Part shown: positions 8,594 to 16,926 of the stretch, piece by piece
How positions within the stretch are numbered: the stretch's first letter is position 1
Layout of the letters: the number at the start of each line of letters is the position of its first letter
Assembly: GCF_014200675.1 (NCBI RefSeq)
Contig: NZ_JACHCI010000015.1
Location: 90,159 to 154,158 of the forward strand
Origin: Janthinobacterium saanense
GTDB taxonomy: Bacteria > Pseudomonadota > Gammaproteobacteria > Burkholderiales > Burkholderiaceae_D
Direction: 5' to 3'
Length of the DNA: 64,000 nucleotides
Notes under the pieces: generated by a model
The model's input: the letters and a program-made list of their open reading frames with translations, nothing else
Told to the model about the DNA's origin: nothing
Database searches by the model: none
Made by a program: the position numbers and the translations under genes

Positions 8594-9448
8594 CTATGGG
8601 ATCTCTCTGCAAAGATCCAGCGAAATAGTGTATTCGCGCATATTGTAGTCGTTGCACTGCGAACGTGTGACTGGATTTTTGATGCTTTTGCAAACGGCGT
8701 CTTCGAGCCACCAAGCTACATAAGCAGAGGATGTACAGGCGGCGCGAGCCTTACTCTCGCTTGGACCGGCGCCAGGTGGTGAAACCGTTGGACCCGGGCC
8801 TGCCGGTGTTTCGGGGCCGATATCGCCTTCCATATTCCCGGAAACTTCAACGGATGGGATATCGTCACACCCTTCATCGCATCCACCACTACCGCTGGCC
8901 TCACCTGGGCCTTGGTCCTCGTCTTCGTCACCAGAGCCGTTGCCGAAAGACATAGTCTTCATCTGAGATTTAGCGAGTCCAATGCCAAGCTGACGTGAAA
9001 CATGTCGTGCAGCACTAGCCAATGCAGGCTTTGCATCCTCCAACACCTGGACAATGCGTTGGTTACGCGCAGTCGGGGCGTCTATAGCTGCCTTGCGTAG
9101 ACCAACTATTGCTGAACACCAAAGATTATTATTGGCGAAATTTAAGCCGCAAAATAGTAAATCTTTTTCTGCAATAGCAATCCAGGACACGTTTGAATTC
9201 TTTACGTCGGTAGTTTTAAATATTGCTGAAATTTTACCGAATTGAACTGGCAATGCGAGTGTCGCACAGACGTCAGGCGACGGGCCATTCGCAGTTATGC
9301 AGGCATTCACTTTTTGGCCGCTAAGTTTAGGTCCGACCATGATCGGTTTCGCAGCGTTACCCAGTGGTGACTCTCCAAAAGCTTGGCCGCAAACAAGTGT
9401 AATGCAAAGCGGCTTACAAAAAATTTCATACTTAGCATTAATGCTCAA
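8594..9448 (-). CDS. Hypothetical Cys-rich exported protein with an acidic linker; start uncertain
   Basis: A frame of 284 residues from a TTG at 9448. I do not recognise the family. Residues 12-25 form a short hydrophobic core (PLCITLVCGQAFG) that would suit a signal peptide cut after AFG. The chain has about a dozen Cys, several in pairs that could form disulfides, and a low-complexity acidic/Gly/Ser linker around residues 165-200 (GDEDEDQGPGEASG), then a Pro/Gly-rich stretch before a last Cys-containing domain. The TTG lacks a ribosome site. An ATG at 9429 lies one base out of frame; one extra T in the run at 9418-9423 would join it to this frame and give a canonical MKFFCKPLC signal. AT-rich, orphan-like. 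Confidence 0.65.
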   Translation of the reverse strand: MSINAKYEIFCKPLCITLVCGQAFGESPLGNAAKPIMVGPKLSGQKVNACITANGPSPDVCATLALPVQFGKISAIFKTTDVKNSNVSWIAIAEKDLLFCGLNFANNNLWCSAIVGLRKAAIDAPTARNQRIVQVLEDAKPALASAARHVSRQLGIGLAKSQMKTMSFGNGSGDEDEDQGPGEASGSGGCDEGCDDIPSVEVSGNMEGDIGPETPAGPGPTVSPPGAGPSESKARAACTSSAYVAWWLEDAVCKSIKNPVTRSQCNDYNMREYTISLDLCREIP

Positions 9449-9668
9449 AAAAATTAGAATAAAAAGTTAACTACTATAGTCAACATTGCTAATATAATTA
9501 ATATTGTAGGACGAATATTCACACTTTGTCATTATTGCGAATCTGTAATGATCACCATAGGGAGGTAGGATGGTAGGGGCAGTTCTGCAAATTTCAGACA
9601 CGAACTCGACAACTAGCAGAATCTAAGTTGCTCTTCCGATGCAAGCTGCCAGGTAAAATCCGACTAGG
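9449..9668. other. AT-rich intergenic region upstream of the Cys-rich gene
   Basis: Together with repeat copy A this makes a 445-base gap without a gene. The first 130 bases are very AT-rich, unlike the rest of the window, and probably hold the promoter for the minus-strand Cys-rich gene, although I could not pick out convincing -35/-10 boxes. No reading frame of note is present. Confidence 0.5.
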
Positions 9669-9841
9669 CCCAAACCTTCAGCAAAGGCTCCCCGGGCCGC
9701 GAGCCTGAAAATTGGTCAGCGAGTTGTCAAACCCAGGCGCGCCGGGCGAAGACAGTACGCACCACGGCGAGCCCAAGCAACGCAGCCCTGGCCGATTCTT
9801 TTGCTCACCACTCAGGCCCGCGATTAAAGGCCTGCATTTTT
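9669..9841 (+). repeat. Dispersed palindromic repeat, copy A (about 170 bp)
   Basis: It aligns by eye along its whole length with copy B at 10431: the left end CAGCAAAGGCT-CCCGGGCC, then CGAGCCTGAAAA, the core GGGCGAAGACAGTACGCA, then CGGCGAGCCCAAGCAACGCA and GCCCTGGCCG, and the right end TCAGGCCCGCGA. Copy A carries two small insertions relative to B and has lost a few bases in the central GTAC palindrome. It lies downstream of the coiled-coil gene at 9894 and upstream of the Cys-rich gene. Confidence 0.85.
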
Positions 9842-9870
9842 CAGTTTCTAAGCCTGCAGATGGATGTAGC

Positions 9871-9891
9871 AAAGCCCGCGCGGCGGGCTTT
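9871..9891 (-). terminator. Hairpin downstream of the coiled-coil membrane protein gene
   Basis: A perfect 9-bp stem AAAGCCCGC / GCGGGCTTT with a 3-base loop sits 3 bases beyond the stop codon at 9894. The T run after it is only three bases, so termination strength is uncertain, but the position fits a rho-independent terminator for the minus-strand gene. Confidence 0.65.
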
Positions 9892-9893
9892 GA

Positions 9894-10274
9894 TCAGGGC
9901 TGGGTGACAGGAGGCGCAGGCGCCTGAGCCGGCTGGGCGTAGATAACTACGGGAGCTGGCGGGGGAGGAGGGGTTTTAGGGGGAACATTGTTGAGGAGGA
10001 ATGTCATCAATGAAATTCCAATCACGCCTAGCCCCATGACAATACCAGCCACCCACTTGACGGTATCGGCTGTTGATTTTTGCAGTGTCGCGTCGAACTC
10101 GGCAAATTTACGGGCGAGTAGCAACTCCATGGAGCTTAGCCCTGCCGTCAACTTCGTATCGATGGCTTCTACTCGCATATCCACGCTCGTTTCAATAAGT
10201 TCGAACCTGCGCTCCACTCGTGCAGACGAGGTCGCTAATTTTGCATCCAGCTCTGCGTGTGTGACATCTGCCAT
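9894..10274 (-). CDS. Hypothetical coiled-coil protein with one membrane helix and a Pro-rich tail
   Basis: A 126-residue protein that I cannot assign to a named family. Residues 1-70 are charged and helical with a likely coiled coil (ELDAKLATSSARVERRFELI). A single hydrophobic segment follows at about 73-95 (VKWVAGIVMGLGVIGISLMT), then a tail rich in Pro and Ala (PPKTPPPPPAPVV). The layout resembles small phage or plasmid accessory proteins of the type helix bundle plus C-terminal anchor. The ribosome site is weak. It stands alone between repeat copies A and B, which suggests it belongs to the accessory patch. Confidence 0.65.
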   Translation of the reverse strand: MADVTHAELDAKLATSSARVERRFELIETSVDMRVEAIDTKLTAGLSSMELLLARKFAEFDATLQKSTADTVKWVAGIVMGLGVIGISLMTFLLNNVPPKTPPPPPAPVVIYAQPAQAPAPPVTQP

Positions 10275-10430
10275 TTTGGGTATGCCTGCATTTCTCTCGA
10301 CTTGCTTAGCATCAGCAATTGAAGAAGTGCCAAATATGGGGTTAGTTTACGCTGAAAATTGACTTCGGATATTTGTGGTACCAATAGAGTTGCCCTTCCT
10401 AGGCAGGCTACCAAATAAAGTTTGAGTAAG
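10275..10430. other. Intergenic region upstream of the coiled-coil gene
   Basis: With repeat copy B this makes a 307-base gap. The 156 bases next to the coiled-coil gene should carry its promoter. I see no reading frame, hairpin or recognisable operator here. Confidence 0.4.
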
Positions 10431-10582
10431 TCCAAGACCCCAGCAAAGGCTGCCCGGGCCCAGCGAGCCTGAAAAATGGTCAGGGCAAGGCGCGCAGGGC
10501 GAAGACAGTACGCATGTACGGCGAGCCCAAGCAACGCAGCCCTGGCCGTTTTCTCAGGCCCGCGACTAAGGCCCGCACTTTT
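10431..10582 (+). repeat. Dispersed palindromic repeat, copy B (about 150 bp)
   Basis: The best preserved copy. Its centre is GTACGCATGTAC, a palindrome, flanked by arms that pair imperfectly (GGCGCGCAGGGC against GCCCAAGCAACGCAGCC), so the whole element can fold into a long hairpin. The ends are CAGCAAAGGCTGCCCGGGCC on the left and GGCCCGCGACTAAGGCCCGC on the right. It abuts the stop codon of the PepSY gene and may act in its transcript end. Confidence 0.85.
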
Positions 10583-11832
10583 TATAAAGATTTGAGTTTA
10601 TGCGCCTGCAACCTGCGCGACCGCCTTTTCCTCTCCCAGATTACGATACCGGTTATTGACAGCATCGCCACCATCAGTCCCATGAAGGACATCATTATCC
10701 TCCCCGGCAACCCCAGTATGCGGCCCGAGTGAAGGGGAAACTGTAGCTGCACAAAAACATCGGCCGCCGTACCTTCCCAGGGCTTATGCTGGCCGATGAT
10801 CTTGCCATCCATGCCATCAATATACAAGTTGGATAGCCCCATGCCGGCCGAACCAAACTCGTCGGCGGGATCAAAAAACGAGACATTGTAAAACGAGTAG
10901 TTGCCGCCGTAATAGATGCCGCCCAGGGGCGAGGTGATGCCGCGCTGCATGGCTTCACGCCTGGCGATATTGGCCGCCTGTTCAAAGCCGATGACGGGCT
11001 TGATATACGTGCCATACGGAGCAGGTTTTTGCGTTTCATACGGGCCTGGCGTGGTTGTCGAGACCAGCGACATGACGGGGTAAAACACTTCGCGGTAGAG
11101 GTTAAGTGAAAACGAGGTGAAGGCCACCACGATGATGATGGCCCACACCCACAGGCCGCCGGCACGGTGCAGGTCGAAATTGAGTTTGTAGCCGCCTGCC
11201 GCCCAGCGCACTACCCATGACGGTTTCCAGCGTTGCCACCAGTTGGCGGCGTCGCGGTGGCGCGGTGCGTCTGGCCGTTCGCGCAGGCGGCGCGGGGTGG
11301 TCAGGTAAAACGCCACCAGGCTGTCAAGCAGCCAGACCAGGGCGACCGTGCCCATCAGCCAGTAACCCCAGCGGTCGGTGCCCCAGAAAGCGGGTACGTG
11401 CAGGCTGTAATGCAAATGGCGCAAGAAGGGCATCAGGCTGCGGCGCGACAAGGAAATCGCGGTCGAGTCGCGCGTGCCCGTGATCTGGCCCGTGACGGGG
11501 TCCACATACACCGTGTTGTAGTCGAGCAGATAGGGCTTGCCGGTGGCCGCATCCGTCAATGGGCGCACCAGAAATTGCGCCGCATGGCCTGGTTCCAGGC
11601 CCAAAGTCATGTAATTGACTTCCACCCTCGGGTCGGCCGCTTGCGCTTTTTTTGCCAGCACGAAGGGCGACAGCAGCGGCCCGCGGCCCGGCGTGTCCAT
11701 GATGTCGGCGTTCAGCCATTCATCGAGTTCATGGTCCCAGGACGTGACGGCGCCCGTCAGGCCGGCCACGATCAGGAAGAGGGCGACGGTCAAGCCGGCC
11801 CAGCGGTGGATGACAGTCCAGAAAGCGCGCAT
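10582..11832 (-). CDS. PepSY-associated membrane protein (iron-linked reductase-like)
   Basis: A 416-residue protein with four clear hydrophobic segments (near residues 8-30, 150-175, 200-240 and 375-400). It opens with FWTVIHRWAGLTVALFL, a His-containing first helix typical of the PepSY-TM family, and has further paired His residues (RHLHYSLH) that could bind haem or metal. Members of this family are common beside TonB receptors and siderophore genes and are thought to reduce or handle ferric chelates. A near-consensus Fur box lies 54 bases upstream of the ATG, supporting iron control. I chose the ATG at 11832; a TTG three codons earlier sits almost on top of the AAAGG site. Confidence 0.85.
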   Translation of the reverse strand: MRAFWTVIHRWAGLTVALFLIVAGLTGAVTSWDHELDEWLNADIMDTPGRGPLLSPFVLAKKAQAADPRVEVNYMTLGLEPGHAAQFLVRPLTDAATGKPYLLDYNTVYVDPVTGQITGTRDSTAISLSRRSLMPFLRHLHYSLHVPAFWGTDRWGYWLMGTVALVWLLDSLVAFYLTTPRRLRERPDAPRHRDAANWWQRWKPSWVVRWAAGGYKLNFDLHRAGGLWVWAIIIVVAFTSFSLNLYREVFYPVMSLVSTTTPGPYETQKPAPYGTYIKPVIGFEQAANIARREAMQRGITSPLGGIYYGGNYSFYNVSFFDPADEFGSAGMGLSNLYIDGMDGKIIGQHKPWEGTAADVFVQLQFPLHSGRILGLPGRIMMSFMGLMVAMLSITGIVIWERKRRSRRLQAHKLKSL

Positions 11833-12254
11833 GCGGTACAAACCTTTATCAAAAACAGCTTGTTGCCGCTGCCTTAGCTTGGAGTAATGGGAATCGTTCG
11901 CATTTTCCGCCCCAACAGTCTTTTTGGCAAGCGGCTTGGATTTTCAAGGTACTTCAACATGCTTTTAAATTCACAAATTTCATATAAACAAGCTTATTTT
12001 TCTTCGTATTCAGGCATTTTCAACTTGTATATACTTTTCCCCGTGGTGTTGTCCTTTACCGAAGTGCAGTTCCCCACATGTCAGGTGCTGGCGATGATCT
12101 CGCCCTGGATGCCCGGCTTCAATGGCGCCGCTGGCGGCGCGTCATCTTCTTATGCTGGCACCCGATCTGATTGCAGTACACAACGCTGGCGCATGCACAA
12201 ATAGCAAGTAAGAACATCTTAAAAATAATAGTAAAAACCAAACAAGGGGTACTG
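11833..12254. other. Divergent intergenic region between the PepSY gene and the TonB receptor
   Basis: A 422-base gap that must hold two divergent promoters. The end near the PepSY gene has a Fur box (11886-11904). The middle (about 11940-12060) is AT-rich and T-rich. No convincing riboswitch or small reading frame is visible. Confidence 0.5.
11886..11904. promoter_or_regulatory. Fur box
   Basis: AATGGGAATCGTTCGCATT matches the 19-bp Fur consensus AATGAGAATCATTCTCATT, in the form I remember for proteobacteria, at 16 of 19 positions, all three differences being single substitutions. It lies 54 bases upstream of the PepSY gene start and about 350 bases from the TonB receptor start, so the PepSY gene is the likelier target. 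Confidence 0.7.
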
Positions 12255-14534
12255 ATGGGTAAGCATTTGATTGGATACGGCACGCTGGCCGTGTTGTCGG
12301 CTGGCGTGATTGCCTCTGCGCAGGCTCAGCAGCAAAGCACGCCCGATACGGGGTCCGACACCATAGAACAAGTCAACGTCACGGCCACGCGCTCGGCGGG
12401 CGCCGTCGATGTGCAGAAAGTGCCGGCCGCCATTACGGTCTTGCAGCCGGAAAGCCTGGCCAAGTTTGGCCTGGGCAACTTGGTCGATATCGCCAGCGCC
12501 GTGCCGGCCATGAGCGTGCAATCGCAAGGCCCTGGCGTCAACAACATCACCATGCGTGGCCTGGTGGTGCGCGGCATCGTGCCGTCGGAAATCCAGGATG
12601 CGTCGCTGGTGGCCGTGTATGTCGATGATATGCCGGTGACCTTGAAATCGGGCAACCCTGACTTGAAAGTACTGGACCTGGAACGCATCGAAGTGCTGCA
12701 AGGCCCGCAAGGCACTTTGTTTGGCGCCGGTGCGATGGCTGGTGCGGTGCGCCAGATTACGCAAAAGCCCGACACCAACGACCTGTTCGGGTCGATCGAA
12801 GCGGTGGGCTCGCGCACCTCTGGATTCGGCGGCAACAATCACAATCTGCGCGGCATGGTGAACATCCCCTTGAAGGATGATGTGCTGGGCTTGCGCCTGA
12901 CCGGCTACACGGGCAACGATTCCGGTTATATCAAGAATGCCTTGACGGGTAGCACCACCAACGCGGTTTCCACCAACCAGGGCCGCGCCGCCTTGCGCCT
13001 GAAAGCCTCGCGCGATTTGACGGTGGACGCCAGCATCACGGCCTCGAACGTGAAGGCAGGCTTGAACGATGCCTATGCCGATCTGGCCCCATTTACCACC
13101 ATCGCCTTGCTGCCGCAAAGCAGCAATGACAATCTGCAACTGTACAACCTGGCCGTGAATTATGACTTCGGCCGTGTGCAACTGGTGTCATCGACGTCAT
13201 ATTTACACCGCGATACCTTCTATCAGCAGTCGGCCCAGTATCCGGCCACCGCCTTTGTTTTTGGCGGCCAGCTGCCGCTGATGGCGGCAGCCTATCAAAT
13301 TGGTAACAAGGTCACTGATTTTGCGCAGGAATTCCGTTTCAACTCGAAAGATGCCGGTCCCTTCAAATGGACGGCGGGCGCCTTTTTGGAAAGCGGCAAG
13401 CGCAATGTGGTGCAAAACGAACCGACCATCGGCTTCGATGCGCGTTTTGCGGCCACGCGCAATTTCCCTGGCTATAACTCGCAAACCAATGAACTGGCCT
13501 TGACCCCGGACAATTTCTTCTCCGGCTTGCAAAACACCAAGTCGCGTCAGGTGGCCCTGTTTGCCGAAGGCACGTACACCGTGTGGGACAAGCTGGACCT
13601 GACGGCTGGCTTGCGTCTGTTCCGCGGCACCCAGGATTTCGACCTGCGTTTCTCTGGCCTGTTCGGCAACCTGGTCGGCGCCACGCCTACCACGGTGGGC
13701 ATCCCTGAAACCAGCGCCAGTAGCGCCACGTCGCAAGGCGCCAACCCGCGCTTTGCCGCCGCCTACCGTGTCGACCCCGACCATATGGTGTATGCCAGCG
13801 CCGGCAAGGGTTTCCGCTACGGCGGCAATAACCAGCCCGTGCCCTTCAATTTTTGCGGCGTCCACGCACCGTCCACGTTTGCACCGGACAGCCTGTGGAA
13901 CTATGAGCTCGGCTCGAAAAACACTTTGCTGGATCGCCGCATGACCTTCAATGTCAGCGTCTACCGCATCGACTGGAGCGATGTGCAAGTGTTTAACAAG
14001 TTGCCGTGCACCTATTATTACACCTTGAACGCAGGCAAGATCCGCAGTCAGGGCGTGGAAGTGGAAACGGCCTTCAAACTGAGCCGTCACGCCACGTTTG
14101 GCCTGAGCGCTTCGTATAACGATGCTTACGCCAAGGAAACCGTGGTGACCGGTATCGCCGCGCAAAACATCCCGGCCGGCAGCCGCACGCCGTATGCGCC
14201 GCGCTTTGCCGCCAACGCCACCCTCAGCTACAGCATTCCCGTGAATGGCAAGGATGAGGTCGGTGTCTCGGCCAGCTACGCCTACCGTGGCAATGCCTAC
14301 ACCAACTTTGCCAAGGCGCAAGGCAGCTACGAAGAGATCCCGTCGTCGAACATGGTCAACGCCACCCTGACCTACAAGACGGGCGCCTACGAGTTTGGCC
14401 TGTTTGGCAGCAACTTGACGAACGGCACCAAGATCAATGACGTGACCAGCAATGTGATCGCCATCCAGCCGGGCAACACCTTGTTCCTGGCGCAACCACG
14501 CACCGTGGGCCTGCGCGTGAAAGCGCGTTTTTAA
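12255..14534 (+). CDS. TonB-dependent outer-membrane receptor
   Basis: A 759-residue receptor: signal peptide (MGKHLIGYGTLAVLSAGVIA, likely cut after AQA at residue 24), a plug domain that starts near IEQVNVTATR and contains the VLQGPQGTLFG box, and a beta-barrel ending in VGLRVKARF with the terminal Phe needed for outer-membrane insertion. AAGGGG lies 6 bases before the ATG. It lies 35 bases upstream of the ABC importer operon and reads in the same direction, so it probably passes the same substrate through the outer membrane. It lacks a clear Fur box of its own, which argues against a ferric siderophore role. Substrate not determinable from sequence alone. Confidence 0.92.
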   Translation: MGKHLIGYGTLAVLSAGVIASAQAQQQSTPDTGSDTIEQVNVTATRSAGAVDVQKVPAAITVLQPESLAKFGLGNLVDIASAVPAMSVQSQGPGVNNITMRGLVVRGIVPSEIQDASLVAVYVDDMPVTLKSGNPDLKVLDLERIEVLQGPQGTLFGAGAMAGAVRQITQKPDTNDLFGSIEAVGSRTSGFGGNNHNLRGMVNIPLKDDVLGLRLTGYTGNDSGYIKNALTGSTTNAVSTNQGRAALRLKASRDLTVDASITASNVKAGLNDAYADLAPFTTIALLPQSSNDNLQLYNLAVNYDFGRVQLVSSTSYLHRDTFYQQSAQYPATAFVFGGQLPLMAAAYQIGNKVTDFAQEFRFNSKDAGPFKWTAGAFLESGKRNVVQNEPTIGFDARFAATRNFPGYNSQTNELALTPDNFFSGLQNTKSRQVALFAEGTYTVWDKLDLTAGLRLFRGTQDFDLRFSGLFGNLVGATPTTVGIPETSASSATSQGANPRFAAAYRVDPDHMVYASAGKGFRYGGNNQPVPFNFCGVHAPSTFAPDSLWNYELGSKNTLLDRRMTFNVSVYRIDWSDVQVFNKLPCTYYYTLNAGKIRSQGVEVETAFKLSRHATFGLSASYNDAYAKETVVTGIAAQNIPAGSRTPYAPRFAANATLSYSIPVNGKDEVGVSASYAYRGNAYTNFAKAQGSYEEIPSSNMVNATLTYKTGAYEFGLFGSNLTNGTKINDVTSNVIAIQPGNTLFLAQPRTVGLRVKARF

Positions 14535-14569
14535 TTGACCAGGCGTACCGCACTTTTTTGGAGACTGAT

Positions 14570-15511
14570 ATGGCAAGTATTGCAAGTAGGGCCAAGCCGA
14601 TGCTGGCGTTGATCACCATGGCCCTGTCATGCGCAACGGCCCTGGCCGTTCCTGCGGATGCCGGCATCACCATCGGTTCCAAGATCGATACCGAAGCTTC
14701 CCTGTTATGCCCGATGGTCAGGCTGGCGCTGGAGGCGAACGGCATCAAGGTGAAGGAAAAGTGCGGCACGGGCGCCACGCAAGTGGTGCGCAAGGCCTTG
14801 CTGGAAGGGGAGATCGATGTCTATCCCGAATACAGCGGCAATGCGCCGTACCTGATCAAGAACGTCAAGTTTGAGCCAGGCATTTTCAAGGATGGCGCCA
14901 GGGGTTACGCGGCTGGCGCCAAGGCGGACCTGGAACAAAACCAGATCGTCTGGCTGAAACCGGCGCCAGCCAGCGTCAGCTATGGCCTGGCCATCCCGCA
15001 AAAGCTGGCCAAGGCGGAAAACCTGGCCACCCTGGCTGACCTGGCGCGCTACATCAATGCCGGCAAGATTTTCAAGGTGGTGGTCAGCCAGGAATTCGTC
15101 GACCGCGACGATGGCTTGAAGGCGTTTGAAAAAGTCTATGGCTTCAAATTGAAGCCGGCGCAATTGATCATCCTGCCGGGCGGCAATACGGCCCAGACGG
15201 AAACGGCGGCGGCGCAAGGCACCAGCGGCGCCAATGCGGCCATGGCTTACACCACCGATGGGCAGTTGCCCGCGCTGGGATTGGTGGCACTGGCCGATAA
15301 CGCGGGCGCCGTCGATGTGTCGCAACCCTTGTTGACGATACGCAGTGCGGCCCTGAAGAAATATCCGCGCATCCCCGCCATCATCGATCCCATCTTTGCC
15401 ACGCTCGACGTAGCAACCTTGTCGCGCCTGAACGCGAAGATCGTGGTCGGCGGCCAGTCCGGCGCCAAGGTGGCGGAACAGTATCTGAAGCAGAAGGGTT
15501 TCCTGAAATGA
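14570..15511 (+). CDS. Betaine-type ABC importer, substrate-binding protein (OsmF/YehZ-like)
   Basis: A 313-residue periplasmic binding protein with a signal peptide (cut near ATALA, residue 26). It has the OpuAC/QAT hallmarks: GSKIDTEASLL at the start of the mature chain, ALLEGEIDVYPEYSGNA, and a C-terminal AKVAEQYLKQKGFL. This family binds quaternary ammonium compounds such as glycine betaine, choline, carnitine and, in EgtU-type members, ergothioneine. GGAG lies 6 bases before the ATG at 14570. The stop overlaps the next start as ATGA, so translation is probably coupled. With the lyase downstream, the ligand is inferred to be a histidine betaine. Confidence 0.9.
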   Translation: MASIASRAKPMLALITMALSCATALAVPADAGITIGSKIDTEASLLCPMVRLALEANGIKVKEKCGTGATQVVRKALLEGEIDVYPEYSGNAPYLIKNVKFEPGIFKDGARGYAAGAKADLEQNQIVWLKPAPASVSYGLAIPQKLAKAENLATLADLARYINAGKIFKVVVSQEFVDRDDGLKAFEKVYGFKLKPAQLIILPGGNTAQTETAAAQGTSGANAAMAYTTDGQLPALGLVALADNAGAVDVSQPLLTIRSAALKKYPRIPAIIDPIFATLDVATLSRLNAKIVVGGQSGAKVAEQYLKQKGFLK

Positions 15512-16926
15512 CGACGGCCATCCGCTTGCCTCGCTTGCCTTTGATTGGCAAGTCCGGCCTCAGCTGGCCGGGCTTGTCGAAGCGGCCCAGCAGCATTGCC
15601 TTGCTGGCAGCGCTGCTGGGCTTGTTGTCCCTGCAATGGTCATTCGTGGTGCTGCGCCAGAACCGCGTAATGCCGCTGGGCGATGATTATTCCTTGCTGG
15701 CGCTCAACGCAACCTTGGGTGGGGTGGTGGCAGGGGGCTGGCTGCTGTTTGCGCTCAGCGCCTTGCTGGTCCCGGGCAAGCTGCGCAAGGCGGCGCTGGC
15801 TTTCAGCCTGAGCCTGGCAGCCGGCGCCAGCCTTGCCGCCCTGACCTGGGGCGCACAACACTTAACTTTGGACAATGAATTTGCCCGCGTCAGCATCGCT
15901 GCTGGCGCCTGGAGCAGCCTGGCCGCGATCTATATCGCCCTGTTTGCGCTGCAGTCAGAATCACCCTGGTGGCTGGCTGCGCCCTTGCTGGTGCTGGCTG
16001 CGCTGGCAGTCACCGCGCCTTATCAGCACCTGGGCATTGTGCTGGAATACCAGGCCGTGTCCGATGTGTTTCAGCAAGAATTCATACGCCATCTGTTGCT
16101 GGTGGCCGCGACCTTGCCGCTGGCCATTTTGGCGGGCGCAGCGATAGGCTTGCTGGCCGTGCGCAAGCCGGCGGCGGAAGGCGTGTTGCTGAGTGTTACG
16201 AGTTTCTTGCAAACCGTGCCCTCGATTGCCTTGTTCGGCTTGATGCTGCCCTTGCTGTCTGCCTATGGACGGCATGTGACGCTGGCCGGCGCGCTGTTGT
16301 TTGCCCTGGCGTTGCTGGTATTTGCGGGCGCGGGCTGGCTGCTGCTGAAACGCTGGAATCATCCCTTATTGCTGACGGTCTATGGTCTCACCATTGCGCT
16401 GGGCCTGCTCATCCTGTTGCCCGTATTCGCCATCTCCGTGTATCAACTGCTGGCCAATGGCGGCGAATTCATTGCCAGCCTGCACTTGTCGGCCACTCTG
16501 GCTGACCTGGGTTTGCGTGGCCTGGGTGCGGCGCCTGCCATCGTGGCGCTGGTGCTGTACGGCATCTGGCCCATCGTGATTCAAACGCATACGGGTTTGA
16601 CCAGCGTGCCGGCCGCCATCCTGGAAGCGGCGCGCGGCATGGGCATGAGTGCGCGGCAAATTTTCTGGCGGGTGGAATTGCCGCTTGCCGCACCGTTCCT
16701 GGTGCAGGGGCTGCGCGGCGCCTTGCTGATGCTGATTGGCCTCTCTACCGTCGCGGTGCTGGTCAATGCGGGCGGCCTGGGCTTTTTCCTGTTGCGTGGC
16801 ACGGAACAATCGGTGTCCGATCTGGTCTTGCTGGGTTCCTTGCCCGTCGTCACGCTGGCGTTTGCCGCCGACGCCATCACACGCTCGCTGGCCTGGGCCT
16901 TGACGCCACGGGGAGGGCGAGCATGA
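15508..16926 (+). CDS. Betaine-type ABC importer, permease 1 (YehY-like)
   Basis: A 472-residue permease, longer than the usual 210-250 residues of this family because of an N-terminal block of about five extra helices (residues 25-170), as in E. coli YehY. The BPD transport domain occupies about residues 185-470, with the EAA-type loop around EAARGMGMSARQIFWRVELP, the site that docks to the ATPase. It overlaps the genes on both sides by ATGA and so lies in the middle of a tightly coupled operon. Order binding protein, long permease, ATPase, short permease equals yehZYXW. Confidence 0.9.
   Translation: MTTAIRLPRLPLIGKSGLSWPGLSKRPSSIALLAALLGLLSLQWSFVVLRQNRVMPLGDDYSLLALNATLGGVVAGGWLLFALSALLVPGKLRKAALAFSLSLAAGASLAALTWGAQHLTLDNEFARVSIAAGAWSSLAAIYIALFALQSESPWWLAAPLLVLAALAVTAPYQHLGIVLEYQAVSDVFQQEFIRHLLLVAATLPLAILAGAAIGLLAVRKPAAEGVLLSVTSFLQTVPSIALFGLMLPLLSAYGRHVTLAGALLFALALLVFAGAGWLLLKRWNHPLLLTVYGLTIALGLLILLPVFAISVYQLLANGGEFIASLHLSATLADLGLRGLGAAPAIVALVLYGIWPIVIQTHTGLTSVPAAILEAARGMGMSARQIFWRVELPLAAPFLVQGLRGALLMLIGLSTVAVLVNAGGLGFFLLRGTEQSVSDLVLLGSLPVVTLAFAADAITRSLAWALTPRGGRA

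Noticed and set aside
9669..10582. Repeat copies as integron attC sites with gene cassettes
   Set aside because: The ends do not show the RYYYAAC/GTTRRRY core sites, the elements are longer and share high primary sequence identity, and no integrase is visible.
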